From Nautilus pompilius (taxonomy: Eukaryota > Mollusca > Cephalopoda > Nautilida > Nautilidae): a stretch of DNA of 64,000 bases. Position 1 is the first letter of the stretch, and each line of letters starts with the position of its first letter. Of this stretch, positions 10,090-24,400 are shown piece by piece. The stretch is from contig JACATO010001009.1 in assembly GCA_018389105.1 (NCBI GenBank), forward strand, positions 1,284,501-1,348,500. Direction: 5' to 3'. The notes beneath the pieces are model-generated. The model searched no databases, was not told the origin of the DNA, and saw nothing but the letters and a program-made list of their open reading frames with translations. Made by a program: the position numbers and the translations under genes.

Positions 10090-12464
10090 ATGTCCCTGAG
10101 AACAAAAATACGAGGATTTACAGCCTGGGTGAACTTGCGCCAGCCCTATGAGCAGCTAATAAACAATGTCTTGGTGGATATACTGTCTGGGACCAGCATG
10201 AAGTCGTTGCTGGAAAGTCTTACCGGCACCTCCGTCAAGCAGCTGGGCAGTTTAGATGGGTAGAGATGATTATTGTTTCAAATAACTCATGAAAAGTGGT
10301 GATACGTCTGGTTTTCCAGCCAAACCAATTCTTCTGTCATATTAGTTATTGGTGGGGGGGAGGTGGTGACTTCCCACAATGAGATGAATATTTTGAGCAT
10401 CTGTAATCATTCCAAGTCAGTCTTTCATTGTCTTATACACCATTGGTATTGCTTTTTAGTTATTTTTTTCTTATTTACCTATTTATACTAGAACTTCAAT
10501 TTTTTTCTTATTTACCTATTTACACTAGAACTTCAATTTTTTTCTTATTTACCTATTTACACTAGAACTTCAATTTTTTTCTTATTTACCTATTTACACT
10601 AGAACTTCATAAAAAGCTGTAATTCTATATATAAGTTAAAAATTGTTTTCTATAAATATTTTTTCTAGTTTCAGCAAATTAAGTATGCATTTTGATTAAT
10701 AAATGACTACAATTTTATTCCAAAAAAAAAAAAAAAAAAAACCAAAAACAAGTAGCTTCCAAAAGCATTAATATACAAATTTTGGAAGATATTAAAACAT
10801 ATATATTGATGCTAAAAAATGCAGATTTAAATAAATCATTAGCTTTTTATTGGTGTACAAGGATGCTGTAATATTTGAAATATAATAGGAAACGCACCAC
10901 AAAAATTTTGGTATGTTGCTATCATGTTTAGAAAATTTAGTGTTCAATGATTATTTGTTTGGGGAATGAGGAGGATGAGAGAGATGCTGATACCTCAATA
11001 TGAGGAATCTGAACAAACGTGTAAAACTTTACACCAGTGAGCAGAAAATTAAATAGTGAAAGAATCATTAAATTTAATTTAAATTATTTGTTTTATTTTT
11101 TACTTCACATTTGTAACTTTTCTCCAAACAGACTTACACAGGAACAAAAGCAGAGCAGAGTGGAATGGATGGTAAAAGAACTTAAATGTTGTAATGTCAT
11201 TCCACAAGATGTGTATGTAGACAGCAAGATGTTTGTACTTAATAGTGCTGATCATGTAAGTTTACATCTGCCAGACTGAAATCTATTTTAAAAGTTTACC
11301 TGAAAGGCCACAGAAAGAATTTTTTTAAAAAAGAGTATAAATATTTCTGTGCTAATACGTTTAATAGGTATAGAGTGTTAGAGTTTTAACTCTCCTGCTC
11401 CCCAGATATGTTAGCATCAAAGTCCAAGTAAACTGTTTAATTCAGAGTGGGCTTTTTTAGTTTTATTCTCAAGTTTCTTTAATAGCGATTTTCTATAACA
11501 AATTCTTCCTTATACAGTATGTCATTAAAGCAGCTAGTTTTTCTGATACTCTGAATATGATAGGAACAAGTTAGAAACCTCAGACTATTACCATTTAAAA
11601 TAGATTGAGCAAGTTTCTGACAAGTAATAATCTACTGCCTTAATGTAATACTGTGGGCTTTGATATTTTAAATGTGAAGTGACAAAGCAAAAAATTTTAA
11701 AAAAAATGAGCTAAGGTATTTCTTTGAAAATTAAATTATATAATTAATTATCTTTTAGACAATTTAAAACTTTTATTTAGTTTTCATCACCACTACATAT
11801 GCATTTTTAACTTTTGACATTATTTTAATATAATGTATAGTCTCTCTTCTATTCATCTAAATCATTGGTAAACAAATGTGATTGTATTTCTTATAATTTT
11901 CTTTAGAAAATATTTTTTTTTATATTAGTTAATGTGAAAATGTGATACATAAATAATGAAAATCAGTATTTTAAACAAGATTGTAAATAGTTTATTATAT
12001 AATCGATTATTTATACATTTAAAATGTTTGTTTTTAATTTGTGATTAATAAAATACAGATTTCTGTCAAATATATATACTTATCTTTGACAGAATTCTTT
12101 ATAAAATATATCTCTCTAACACTATAAAATTATCAATTCTGACCTTGTCTATAACATTCATGATTCAAACCGGAAGTTCTGCTTCATATTCACAAACAAC
12201 TTTTTTCAATTAATGTTTTTGTTTATCTGTTTTTGTGTAAGGCATGGATATCTCTACATTTTTTTCAAATATTTTTCAAAAAACAATTGTTTTTTTTTCT
12301 GTTGTAAAGGAATAATGAACCAGTAGAATTTGTAATATTTGTTTGTTTTGTAGGTGTTTAAATTTTTATGGAGACTGACATGTCATGATATCTGGTTTGT
12401 CTGGGAGTGGGCAGAGTACTTACAGCAGGAGGATGAAGAGACTTTAACTCAAATTCCCTTCAAG
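10090..12464 (+). CDS. Exons 1-3: first calponin-homology-like domain
   Basis: The reading starts [17 protein letters not shown]; the FTAWVN block is typical of the first helix of CH domains. It continues through an [11 protein letters not shown] helix and [18 protein letters not shown]. It ends with [20 protein letters not shown], equivalent to the 'VDG...LGLIW.I' helix that closes a CH domain, then [15 protein letters not shown] and LTQIPFK. Exon 3 ends AAG and is followed by GCAAGT, making a GC-AG intron. The ATG at 10090 is the first in-frame Met unless an upstream coding exon (ATG 9027) is spliced in. The domain assignment rests on motif order and is moderately secure. Confidence 0.75.
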
Positions 12465-15400
12465 GCAAGTTGATATCTGGATAGCTTATCATGATGTACA
12501 GCTTTTTATCTTAATGGCTTTAATGTTTGTTTTTGTTTTTAAGACAGTGATGTTAATGTAAAACTTTTTTAAAAAAGCTGACAGTCTCTTTGTCATTTAT
12601 ATAACTGTTCCCAGAATGAAGTGGAAACAGAAGCTGAAGTTGAGAAAGCCTTTGCACATACTAAGACTGGGCTAAAAGCTATCCACAAAAAAAAAAAATA
12701 AATGCTACCAAAGTTTATGGTGCAGATGCTGGCCAGCACAGCCATAATAATACTTGCAGCTGAAATTGCAGAAAGAAAGTATTGTGTCTGTGTTTGAGGA
12801 CAGGCATTGCAATGTGGGGATGTGTTTATAATTATCAGCAGATTATAGAAACTGGTTGTAGGTCTCCTGCTTTAATAAAATAGTTTTGTCTCACTCAAAC
12901 TATCATTGTTTTTTTGGTGGGGAAACAATACTTATTTTTTACAATTTTTAACTGGATTCATTTATTTTGTCTACTTTGATTAAACTGATCTATTCAGAAA
13001 TCCCAATTTGCTAACTTGCATACCAAGTTGAATGAGAGATGCATATAGAAATATATCCACAGTAAAATTATTAATTAATTATTTGCTGCAGCTTTAATTT
13101 GGATAGTCTAACAAAGTTTTGAAATGTAAAAGTTTACTTCAACTGTAATAACGTTTTTACTAAACTTATTCAACAAGTTGAGGGAAAACTGGTGTTTTGT
13201 TGTGTGCCTGAGATAAGGAACTTGATTTAATTTCCATTTAAGTATTCTTGTTTTGAAACTCAGCTTATTTGAGACCAAAGTAATAATCGCCATATCACTT
13301 AAATTATTCTTGAAATGTTTTGACAATTTCTTTATTATTTTTATAGAAAAAGATCACTGAGAATAGATAGAATTTAGTGCATTTTCTTACTAAGACTATG
13401 GAAATAATGTCTTGTTCAATTTTTCTTTGAGAGCTACATTTTTTCCCTTTTGTGACTGTTTTTCTGCTACAGATTTAAACTGCTTTTTTTACTTAATCTT
13501 TATTTAGTGGACACCAGAATCTACATCAGAGATAAAAGAAAAAATCAAGTTCCAGATGTCCTTACTCTCAGGATCTAGAAGCACATCTTTCGTGGAAGAA
13601 GGCATTCAAGTTAGATACTACAGTTGTCCCCCGGTATTCGCAGGGGTTACGTCCCTTGAGCACCCGCGAAGAGTGAAAAACCGCGAATATTGGACGTGGT
13701 CCATAAAAATGCCTATAAACATCAAAATATAACGTAAAATATAAGTAAATATATAATAATAATTTAATAAAAAATACAACACTCAGAGAAACACTCGAGA
13801 TAGCTACATGCGGTAAACTGGGATGATGCTGGGCTGCATCTGCCTGAGACAGCGCCTTGTGGGGCAGCAGCCAATCAGCAGCGAGGAGAAATGAATAACA
13901 CTCGCAGATTGGCTACTTTCAAACCTCCAGCCAATAGAGTTTATTTTATATTGATATTTTGCTGAATTTACGTTAGTATTTATATTACAAAATTAGTAAA
14001 TTATATTGTTATTAATAATATAGCGTTAAAAAGCTTGAAAAAATATATATTGCCACGAAAAAAGCCATAAAAATTGCGGAAAATATTTGCGATTCTGCGA
14101 ATATGCGGGGGTTTCCATGAAGAATTATTAGTTAGGTTCTAAGGAAAATTCCGCGAATAACCGGGGCCGCGAATGCCGAACTGCGATTACGCGGGGGTCG
14201 AATGTATTCTTGTTTTGGTTTTTTCTATTGTTTTTATGTTACGTTTTATCAGTGCCAAATATTTGATGGAGTTACATAAATGAATTTGTGTTATTCAAAG
14301 TAGATAATAGATCCTCAACAAGAAACCATTCTGTTTGTTAATTGTGAAAAAGACTGACACTAAACAAAACCATGGAAAAGAACGGAAAGTTATTAATGTA
14401 GTGTTTACAGAAAATAAAGGGTTGGTTCATTCATTCTCCATCACTTTAAATAGTAACTCCACTAACCTACATTTTGATGATCTTTTTGATCACATCACCA
14501 AGGTTAAGTTTGAGAGAGAAATGATGTTAATTTGTAATAGGCATTTTTGTGTTTTGGATTGATCTAATGACAGTTGAAAAAAAAGAAGAAGAAAAGAATT
14601 TGCAATTCAATCAAATAGTCTTGAAATTTGTTTAGTTTGAAATATTAAACTTTTTACAAATCTTACTTTATTTTTGTTTTTAGGCATCTGGTATAAGGTT
14701 CACCAATGTTTATGATTTTTTTTTTTTTGTACTTTAAATGCATTCATGAATTGCTACTTAGAAAAATGTAGCATTTTTCCCATTTTTCAGTCAAATAATT
14801 CAGAACCAAAATGGCCTAAATTCCTAGGCAATGACCTCATCAGTAGCTCCAAGACTAAAACACTCAAACATGGACATTTTCCTAATCCTGTGCATTGTAT
14901 TTTAGAACTGGTTCAAACCCAGCTAAAGGTAAGGGTTATTAATAAAGTTTTACGCACTACAGAATATTTTTTGTCAGTGCTGTGAAATGCTTGAACTTCA
15001 AATCAAAATACTTCTTTTATATGTATTTTTTCCTTATGTTATTAAGAGTAAGTACTTTATCTATCAGCCTGTAAGCTGTTTATTCATTATTTTCCCAACC
15101 ATGGAGAATTTATACATGTCCTTTGTTTAAAAAAAACAATAAAATTTCTTAAGAAAAGTAACTTGTGATTTTTATTTTGGTAATTTGAGAGTTTTGTATA
15201 AATAGATGGAGAAATGATGAGTTTTAGTTTCTTGCCTGTATTGTGTAATCTAGTGATGAGGGTAGTGGGAGCATTCTCCACCTAGGAATTAATGTTTAGA
15301 ACACACTTACTATAATTGAGAACTGGGTAGGCAGACTTTGATTTAATGTGTCTGGAGATCACTTTAAGACTGCACCTGATATAAAACAATGTTTTCATAT

Positions 15401-18400
15401 TAAAGTTTTTTAAAAATACTTTCAGCACAGACAGTGAAAATAAACTTAGTATTTGGAGTTCTAAGAGTTTTTACATCTAGTTCTGGCAGTGCTGCTGTTT
15501 TTACAAAACCTTATTCTGATGACGAGAGAATTCTTCCTCTACTTAGAACAGACAGTTTAAATAAACAACCAGTTGTTCACAAAGATCACGTGCTGCATCA
15601 TGATAAAAAGAGCCTGCAACATCCATCCCTGATTATCCACTCTTGTATAACTGTTAGCTTTTCAAAAAGTCAAGACGTCAGATAATTTAAAAAGTTGTCA
15701 AAATTGCCAAAGCTGCTACTCAATAATCTCAGCCAAACCAGTACTGATTTCTCAACCATGAAAGGATGTCAACAATATCTTCATTTGAAGAAATTAGAAA
15801 AAAATGCAGGTGCAGATTAGCAAACTAGACACATACAGGTCCATTTCAAAGACATTTTTCAATTGTAGTATGGTTGAAACTGCTTTCTCAGAGAATATTA
15901 AAACACGCCTTACCCAAGATGAACAACTCTGATGAGATGCATATTAAAAACATTAACCAACAGTATCAGTCAGTTTCTAAGGTTAAATTACTGCCTTTTA
16001 AGAAGAACACAAACCACAAGAGTAAGTAATACCCTGAAATGTCAATGGAGGGATGGCACTAAGCAAACAAGCAAGAGACACTACATGCAATAACTTCAGC
16101 TTTATTGAAATTAGAAACAGGAAACTGTGCCCAAATAAACTGATGCATTAGTTTTGTGATTAATAGAAGTTGTCTTTTCTAAACACCCATTCAAATAAGA
16201 TATTGCATTATAGTCTTGAAGATGTGCTGTTTTCTTTTCTGATTATAATTACATTGATGTTGCTCTTATTTTCAGATGACTGAGGAAGGAAGAAAAATTC
16301 AGTGTTTGGTTAGTGTTTTATTCACTTATATTATGCATTTTTTTTTGTTGTTGAAAATTTATAAATAAATAACACAGAATGGAATAAAATTCTTTAGACA
16401 TAGACTAATAACTTCAAAATTACTAAATTGAAAAAAAATACATGTAGATAATTCTATTTTTTAATCATTCATAAACTTATGTAAAATTTACAGTTAAAGC
16501 TTACATGCTATGCTCATCCTTAAAACTGTCTGGTCAGTTGAGTTGTCTGAAAGATATTTTGTTTATTAACTCTGATAATATTTTGCTATTTACTTTAAAT
16601 TTAAGGAGAGATGATTTCTACTTGAATTTTGTAGCTAAGTTAAGCTACAACTAGCAGGCTTTGCCATTTATTAAAGTAAGTTTTTTTTTCTTTTTTAGAC
16701 TCTTCGTGATTTGGTGGATAGCCGTGTGCTTTGTGCCCTTGCTAATTCCCTTGTGCCAAATCTATTTCCAACAGAAATCCTTCTGAATGACAGGTAGGGC
16801 TCTTGTGGGGTCTTTAGGATATCTTTTTTCTTTCTAACTACTCAACAGATAATAAGTATTTGCACACAAAATGATTTTATTAAACTTAAGTAAGAATTCA
16901 TATAATGCAGCTTTTGTAATAATTAAAAAAAAAATCTTTTTTATCCTCTTGAGTAAAATTATATAAATTTAATCAAGTAGACTTTATTCTGCTGAGTTTT
17001 ATCCTAGTATTTACATTATCTTTCTGTTGTTTTTCTCTCAGTATAGATATTCTTTGGCAAGTGTACAATTTGTTATATAAACAAAACAAATATTGATTAT
17101 TGCTTTTTTTAAAAATAATACAACAAGGTCTGTTTTCTATTCAGGATGTATAGGCAGTGTATTGAACGAGACATTCAGGCTTGAATAGCCTTAAATTGTT
17201 TTTGTTTAGTCTGATTACTGTTTATCAAATACGTGTTTTATATTTACACACAAACACGTTTGCTTTATATTGTTTGATTCCTTAGGTGGACAGTAAATTT
17301 GGTGTTACGAACTATAGAGAAAATGTTTCGAATCATCACACCTTTTGATGCACAAGATCTGGTGGAAGTAGGTTTATATTGAAAGTATATCTAATCTGAA
17401 AACATTTCAATTAAAGCTGTTTTGTATGTAAGCAAACAAAAAAATAAAGTAAATAAACACTCCCATAAAGAGGTTTTGGCATGTTTTAGAATTTAATGTT
17501 TCACAATTTGTCGTCTTTTTTATTGGTTCAGTTTGATTTCTTAGCCAGATTTTAAGCTATAGTTTTAGGAAGTCATCAGATATATTAAACATTTTGATAC
17601 ATTTCCCACAGCTTTTACTCCTAGTACACCATTCAAAGTACAAATAATTTAGGGATGGAAAATGAATTTATTAATAGTATTGGTAATTTATGCTCTCCAG
17701 TGTTCTCAGTTTAGGCATTTTTCTAATGATTCAACTTCTTCAATCATTTCAGTGAACCTACCTACACAGCGACTCATCTAAATATATGCATGGATTACTT
17801 GATGAGCATGAAAATCCAAAAAGCCAAAATAATTGAAAAGATAGACAGCGTAGAATATAATCTAACTGCTATTTAAAAAAAAAATAATATAGATAAGTCA
17901 CATTATGATTTGGAAAAGTTTCTAAATGTACATCTTTGAAAACTTCATGCAGTTGTCATCAGGTTTAAGTCCGAATGTTTTAATGTGCAAATTTAATGAC
18001 ATTAGTATTTGCAGTAGATAAGTTTCCTGTTTACTTCTGTTTACTAATGGTTATAGTTAGTAATGAACCTATCACTTGTTGGTTACTGACCTATTAACGG
18101 ATACATTTTATGAAGTGTTTCTCCATATAAAATTTGAAAATAAATTGATAGTAGACCACAGTGAAAAAGTAAAGTTTAGATGGTTATAAATTATGTATTA
18201 TATAGCTGTTGAGTGTTTATAATTAGCCTTTCTTAATTCCCTGATTCCGTCTATCACTTATGTTTCAGGCTGAATTCACTGCGATATGTGCATACTTCTG
18301 CTTCTTCTTTATGATGGCATACAAGTTCAAACAGTGCAATGCTGTTCACAACCAAGTGGTGAGACATTTTCATTGTCTTAATAGTTTCTCATGTTTCCAT

Positions 18401-21400
18401 GTGTATACACAAATGTGTGCCTTTTTGTTTCATTTTCAACTTCGAATTCATTGTAAACTACAACAGCCATTTGTTTACTGTACATCGAAGCAAAGCTAAT
18501 GCTTTTAACATCTAATATACTTATCTAATTTTGTACATTCCCTGGCCACAGAATTAGTGAATGGGCTTTTTGGTATGAATAACAGCTTATACATATCATA
18601 GTATTGATTTTTCTAGAAGCCATAAGACATTCTGTGGTGTTTGTAGTCATTTGTTCGTGAGCAATGTGTGCAGTTGGGTCAGAAAAAAAGGCAAGTGGAC
18701 GGGCTCTTCTAAGACATCCCACAGTACCAAAGAGGATTGAGCTGGTCAGTATTTCCAAGTCAATACAGGTGGTTTTCCTCAAAGACATAACATTTTCTTA
18801 ATTATATCTTTAAAAGAATAATTCAGAGTGGTTTATTATTAATGATTAAGGAATTAATAATTGTGTGACATTAATTTACCAAAAAACAAGTATGCTAAAT
18901 CTTTTCAAATGACTTCTAATGTCATGCTGCACTGGATAAGTGATGATTTCAAGGCACCATACACAAATCACAACAGTCAAGCTTAACAAAAAGTTTGGAT
19001 TCACAGCCACTACAAATAGTGTGGCTGTCATTTGCAGGCTGTCCCTGTCCTTTTGCAAAGCAGATAATATGTTTATGGATCATATGATTGCTGGGTGGCT
19101 GTAGTGGGTAAATTGTTGTCAGTGGATTAAAGGATGTAGATTATGTCTTCTGCAACTCAGCCAGTATGAATGGCCCTGTGGATGTTCAGTAATTTTTGTT
19201 ACATCTGTAAACTCTGCCATTCTTGTCACCCAACTTTAGCTTTAATCCACTTGCCAGATCAGTCATCAGCTTCAGGTCCTTCAGCCAGGGAAGAAGAATT
19301 GTGTGGATAATTTGGTGAATAGAACTGACCATTTTGTAAATATTTTTGGTATTTTTGTTTGTTGCTTAACTTTTTGAAATCAGTGTAGTTATGTGATGAA
19401 ACTGATGGGCTTTGACAAACTCTTGAAATTCTTTTGAGTTGTCTGGAATGTTGTTTGCCATTGACCTGAAATGCCATGGACTGAAAAGTGTCTCTTGATG
19501 ACATTAGATTCTTTTTACTATTGTATGTGTACAATCTCAGAATAGTCTGAATGATAGTCCACTATCAGACTCAACCATTTCTTATAGTCTCTGTGGAAGA
19601 TTGTGATAGATCAGTGGCTTTTTTTTTTCTTTTTTGTAGCTGTTTTCCTTGGTACATGTTGCAGATTTCATGTTTTGAGATCATTGTTCCCACCCAGCCA
19701 GCGTATTACTTCTGTTACTCTTCTCAAAAAAGCTTTGAGCCCAGTATGAGAGCTGCGTAGCTTTTTTCTGTCTCTCACTTGCAGACACCACACATCTGAG
19801 TTAATTAGATATTTCACATCTTGCACATCTCGACTGTCAAAGTGGAGTTGGATGTGCCACACTTGGTATCTGGCCACCCTTTGAGTATTTATTATCCTTT
19901 TTAGAGATTGTAGGATAGAATCTTTTGCACCCTGTATTCCTTGCAGTTGCACTTCTGATATGGTAGAGTCAACTAAGTGGACACTCGACCTCTTCAACTG
20001 CTGATTGGTTGCTGTTTTAAACAGAAAATTTGGTGTTCCTATTTTTTATAGGAGACTTTTGCATTATAGTTGTGTAGTTGCAATAGTAAATTTTGTAAGC
20101 AGTGGGGTGCTGAGTTACCCCCCCATACACATACTGGTGATTGCACTCAATTCCAAAGACTACAGCTCTATTTAAGACTTTTTCTACTGCAGGGATGCAG
20201 AGGTTAAAGTCTGGCTCTCATAAGTCACTGGTTAACTAACTTGTGACAGGGCAAAGCCTAACTTTTGGCTGACACACCACATTGTCCTTCTGTTAGTATG
20301 GCTGGATCAAAGTAGATAGCAACCAGTTTCGATGTCTTTGTGAGTCAGTCTTCTGAGTAGTTTGCATATTTCTGGTAAACCATTCAGGAACATAGACAGG
20401 TACAGTACTTCTCAATATATACAATTTTCTGATTTCCAGAAAAATCAGTTGGTTTTTCCATACTCTGGATTGTTTCCTCCTTGATGGGGGTCTGGCTTTA
20501 GACTTTCATGTAATAAGAAGTGTCTGTTGAAAGCTCAGTGTAGCTTGGTTTTGTTCATTTTGATTTTTCTTTCTTTCTTCTTTCTAGTAGGCCTTTCATT
20601 TTTTAAAAAAATCATTAACTGCCTCTGCATATATTTCACCTTGACCCATGTTATGTTATTGACTATCTTGTAAACTTCTGGTAAACTTTTAAAATTCTGA
20701 TCAAGCTTTTTCTGGAAGTATTCTGGGAAAGGAGACATTCCAAACAGTATCCTGAGCCATTTTTATTGGCCCCCCACAAAGTCTGGATGTGGTAAGTAGA
20801 TTGGATGAATTCTTTGTCAAACTCAACCTGCAGGAAACCTTCCTTCAGGTATGGTTTGTTGAAAATTTGGGCTTTATTCAGGTTTGGAAGTATATCTTCA
20901 ATCACTGAAAAGGCTAACAGCTTTTCCTGAAAGCTTTGTTTAGATGCTTTGGATCAATACAGATTCTGAGGGCTTCATTTGGTTAGTTGGGTGATCTTGT
21001 TATGATTCCTTGATTTTTACAACCAGTTAAGCTCATTTTTCAGTTTACTTCTCAGTGCTATAGATACTCTGCAAGGGGGCATAATCACTGGGGTCACATT
21101 CTCTTCAACCTTCAAGTAATCATTCCTAGCGGTCCATATTTTTCTGGAAAAACATTGTATGAAGCACCACAGTCAGTTTGTATCTTTTCTTTATTACACC
21201 AATTACCATATCTTTGGCTATCTTAGTTTTGTATCTGGTCTTGCTGATAGCATTTATCTGATGCATTTCCTTCAAAAGACATGGATAAGATTTTGTCTGT
21301 TGAATATGTGGAGCTGAGTCCTGCTGATGTATGGCATACACATTGTTCTTTTTTCTTAGCTTATTTTGTTGAGTTTTAGATTTCTTTGTGAAATGGTTCT

Positions 21401-24400
21401 TCTTTCTACACACAAATGCCTTCCTGAATGCAGAACTCTGTTTCTGTCCACAGAATTTGCAATCTCTTATGTAGCTGGTCTGTGGTGTTGTAGACATTTT
21501 ACTTGTAAGTTTGTGTCTGAATTTTTGTTTCACATAATCTACTTGATCTTGGTACACTACCTCAAACTGCTATTATGATTTTCAACTGTACTTTCATGGC
21601 CTCAGCTGCATGGCAAAGATCAACACATTTTGAAGAAGTAAAGCCAGATGCTTGCAGTAATTTATTTTTAATGGAGTTATCCTGATGTCCCCAACGACAC
21701 ACTCATGGATCAATTCATCTTTCACTACATCATATTCACAAGTAACTGCTAGCACCCTCAACATTAAAGCATACACATTTGATGCATTCATCAGGTTTTT
21801 TGGCAAAATTATTAAAAATATACTTTTCTTGAGTAACTTTAGTCCTCCTCAAACAGTAGTTTTTCCACAATTCTGAAATTCTGTTTGTTTCTCTTTTCTT
21901 CATTTGCATGTGGCAGAGGGTGGCCAGTGTAGTGGTTAGACTACCAGACTGCAATGGTTGAGGGCCTGAGTTTGATTCTTGGTTGGGATCAGCTTGGTTT
22001 GGCATGTTTTCTTCTCACTCTTCTTCACCAGCCAGCCATTTGGATTTCATCTAAAAATAAGGCTAGTAATAGGGCTGTTGTTTTCTCTTCCAGTTCAGAC
22101 TTGGTCACTGTGGGAAACTCTTGACCTGCATCTCTTTCTAGTTTTTCACTGGAAAGGAGGCTTCCTTTCTGCGATGGAGGTTTGATGGCTGCTATATGGT
22201 TAAAGTATCAGACTTTAGTGAATGAGGTCAGCTAGTGATGGTTGTAGGACACAAACAAAGGCATGGGGACAACTGTCAAACTTCCACTCTACTTGGTCTA
22301 GCTGTGGTCACAATGGACAGGTCCTGTGAAAAAGAATAAATTATTACTTATCGGACAATGCTAATCTTCTCTAACCCTCTTGCTATCTACCCCTTTTGAT
22401 CAGTCAGTGCTAAGATGCTTATATGGTCCAGAGTTATTGACGGGTAATCAACCAGCCAATACGTGAGACTAGTATTAGTTGTGATGCAAAGGAAAATTGG
22501 ATTGTAAGAGTATATATACTCATTTGAAATATTAAAGGTATATTTTAATTCAAGATCAATACATATGATAAATGTAGCTACCTTACTACTACTGTCTTTC
22601 TCATTTAGTTTGGTGGTGATCTCATATGCCTCTAGGATTTCCACATGCATAGTTAATAAGGACAGTACACATCTAAAATATTATGTCTATACTGCAAACT
22701 GATACAGTAGCAGCTAAAACCATTCTTTCCTGTAAGTCTGAAGCAGTAGACTATACTCTTATAGTATAGATTGGTGGATTTGATATTTTTACTTATGTAA
22801 GTAGTGGATAGCTACAAATTTTAACTGGTAAATGGCAGCATATGATAGAAACAGATAGCAGTGTGCCTTCAGACCATTAGACATGCTCTTCAGTGAGCTG
22901 GTTTCATATATCTGCTATAGCAACACATCAAAGCAAGTGCCTCACATGTTCTGAGCATGAAATTGACAACATAAGCATCAGCCAGTTGGAATGGTGTGAC
23001 AGCTAGGAAACAATGGTACTTGATGTGGTGTGATAGTGGAGATATATACAAGCTGCTTAATCTGGGTCATAGTGAACTCTATGAAGACGTGAAGTGTCCA
23101 CAAAATCGGTGTGTTCTTTTGGTGATTTAGATTGTGACACTGAGAAGAATCCAAGCATTTCATCAATGTTACCAAGGGCTGAATGGCTATCTGATCCCAA
23201 ATTTAACAGCTCGATTTCTAAGGTTAATAATACTAGAATGTTGGAATGGCAAGGTGTACAGTTTACCCTGCAGTCTTTCCTGTAAAGACTTAAGGAGTTG
23301 GAAATTTCAGGAAGCATATAAATAATTAGGACTATTAACAAACTTACAACTCTAAAAGATATTTACTGCAGCAGAACTGGCCCTAGTGTATCATGCTATC
23401 ATTACATCATCATGGCTATCATTCAATTAAATGTGACAACAAAATTGCATCTAAATTGTTTTCCAATTCCAAAGCCAGCCATGAAATATGCTTTGGAAGA
23501 ACAAAGACAGAAATTGTTGTGGAGAATGTGTGTGCCTTTAAACTTAGTTGAGGCGTTGTTGGATGATCTGAAAAGCAACAATCATCCTCCATTGCATCTG
23601 ACACTTCAAACAGAAAACAATAAATGATTTCTATTGATAATAAAAAAAATACTTCCCAGTGGAATCGAAGAAAACTTGTTGGAGTTTTAGGTGGACCTAT
23701 ACAAAACAGCTGATAGAGTTTTATAAAAAATTAGCTTTATTCTATAAGAAAAAAATGATACCAAAAATGTTCCTATTTGGCAGACAATACAGCAGTAAAT
23801 TATGGAAAACAGAAATCTATCTTTTGAAACTTGAAAAACATGCAGTTGGCACTACTGCAAGCCATGTTTCATGATGTGGCCAAATTTGCATGTAAACTGC
23901 TCAAGTGTGATGTTGCAGGACTAGTTATCAAGGTATTCAGTAAGTTTTCATTTCTATCAAAGAGAGAGTGCAAGCCATTAAAGACTTTTGATTTTGTAGA
24001 ACAAAAGTATTGCAGTTTTCTATGGCACATTTCTACTGAGTGGCCCTTTTTTACTTCCTGCTATAGACAGACTACTAGAAACATGGACAGTGAGGCATGC
24101 TTTCTGTTACAGTATGAAGAGGGGAAACCCATCTACTGATTTGGAATTTTGTGGCAGAAAATCAAAATTGTGAAGGGGCAGCAGATGAGCTCTCATTATT
24201 CAAATGCGTGGCCCTTTTTCATGCAGAGTTACATGATTTGCACCAGAAAGTGAGGTAACCCCTTTTACAGAAGTGTATTGAGTAATGGATAAATAAGGAA
24301 TTCAGGACATGTTCTATGGCTACAAAATGAATCAGTGAATAAAGAGACTTTTTTCACAGCTGAAGCTGTTAATGTTTATGAAAGAAGCCATGAATAGCTT

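Noticed and set aside
21917-21990. Functional tRNA gene
   Set aside because: A- and B-box-like segments are present, but the acceptor stem does not close and a SINE body follows.
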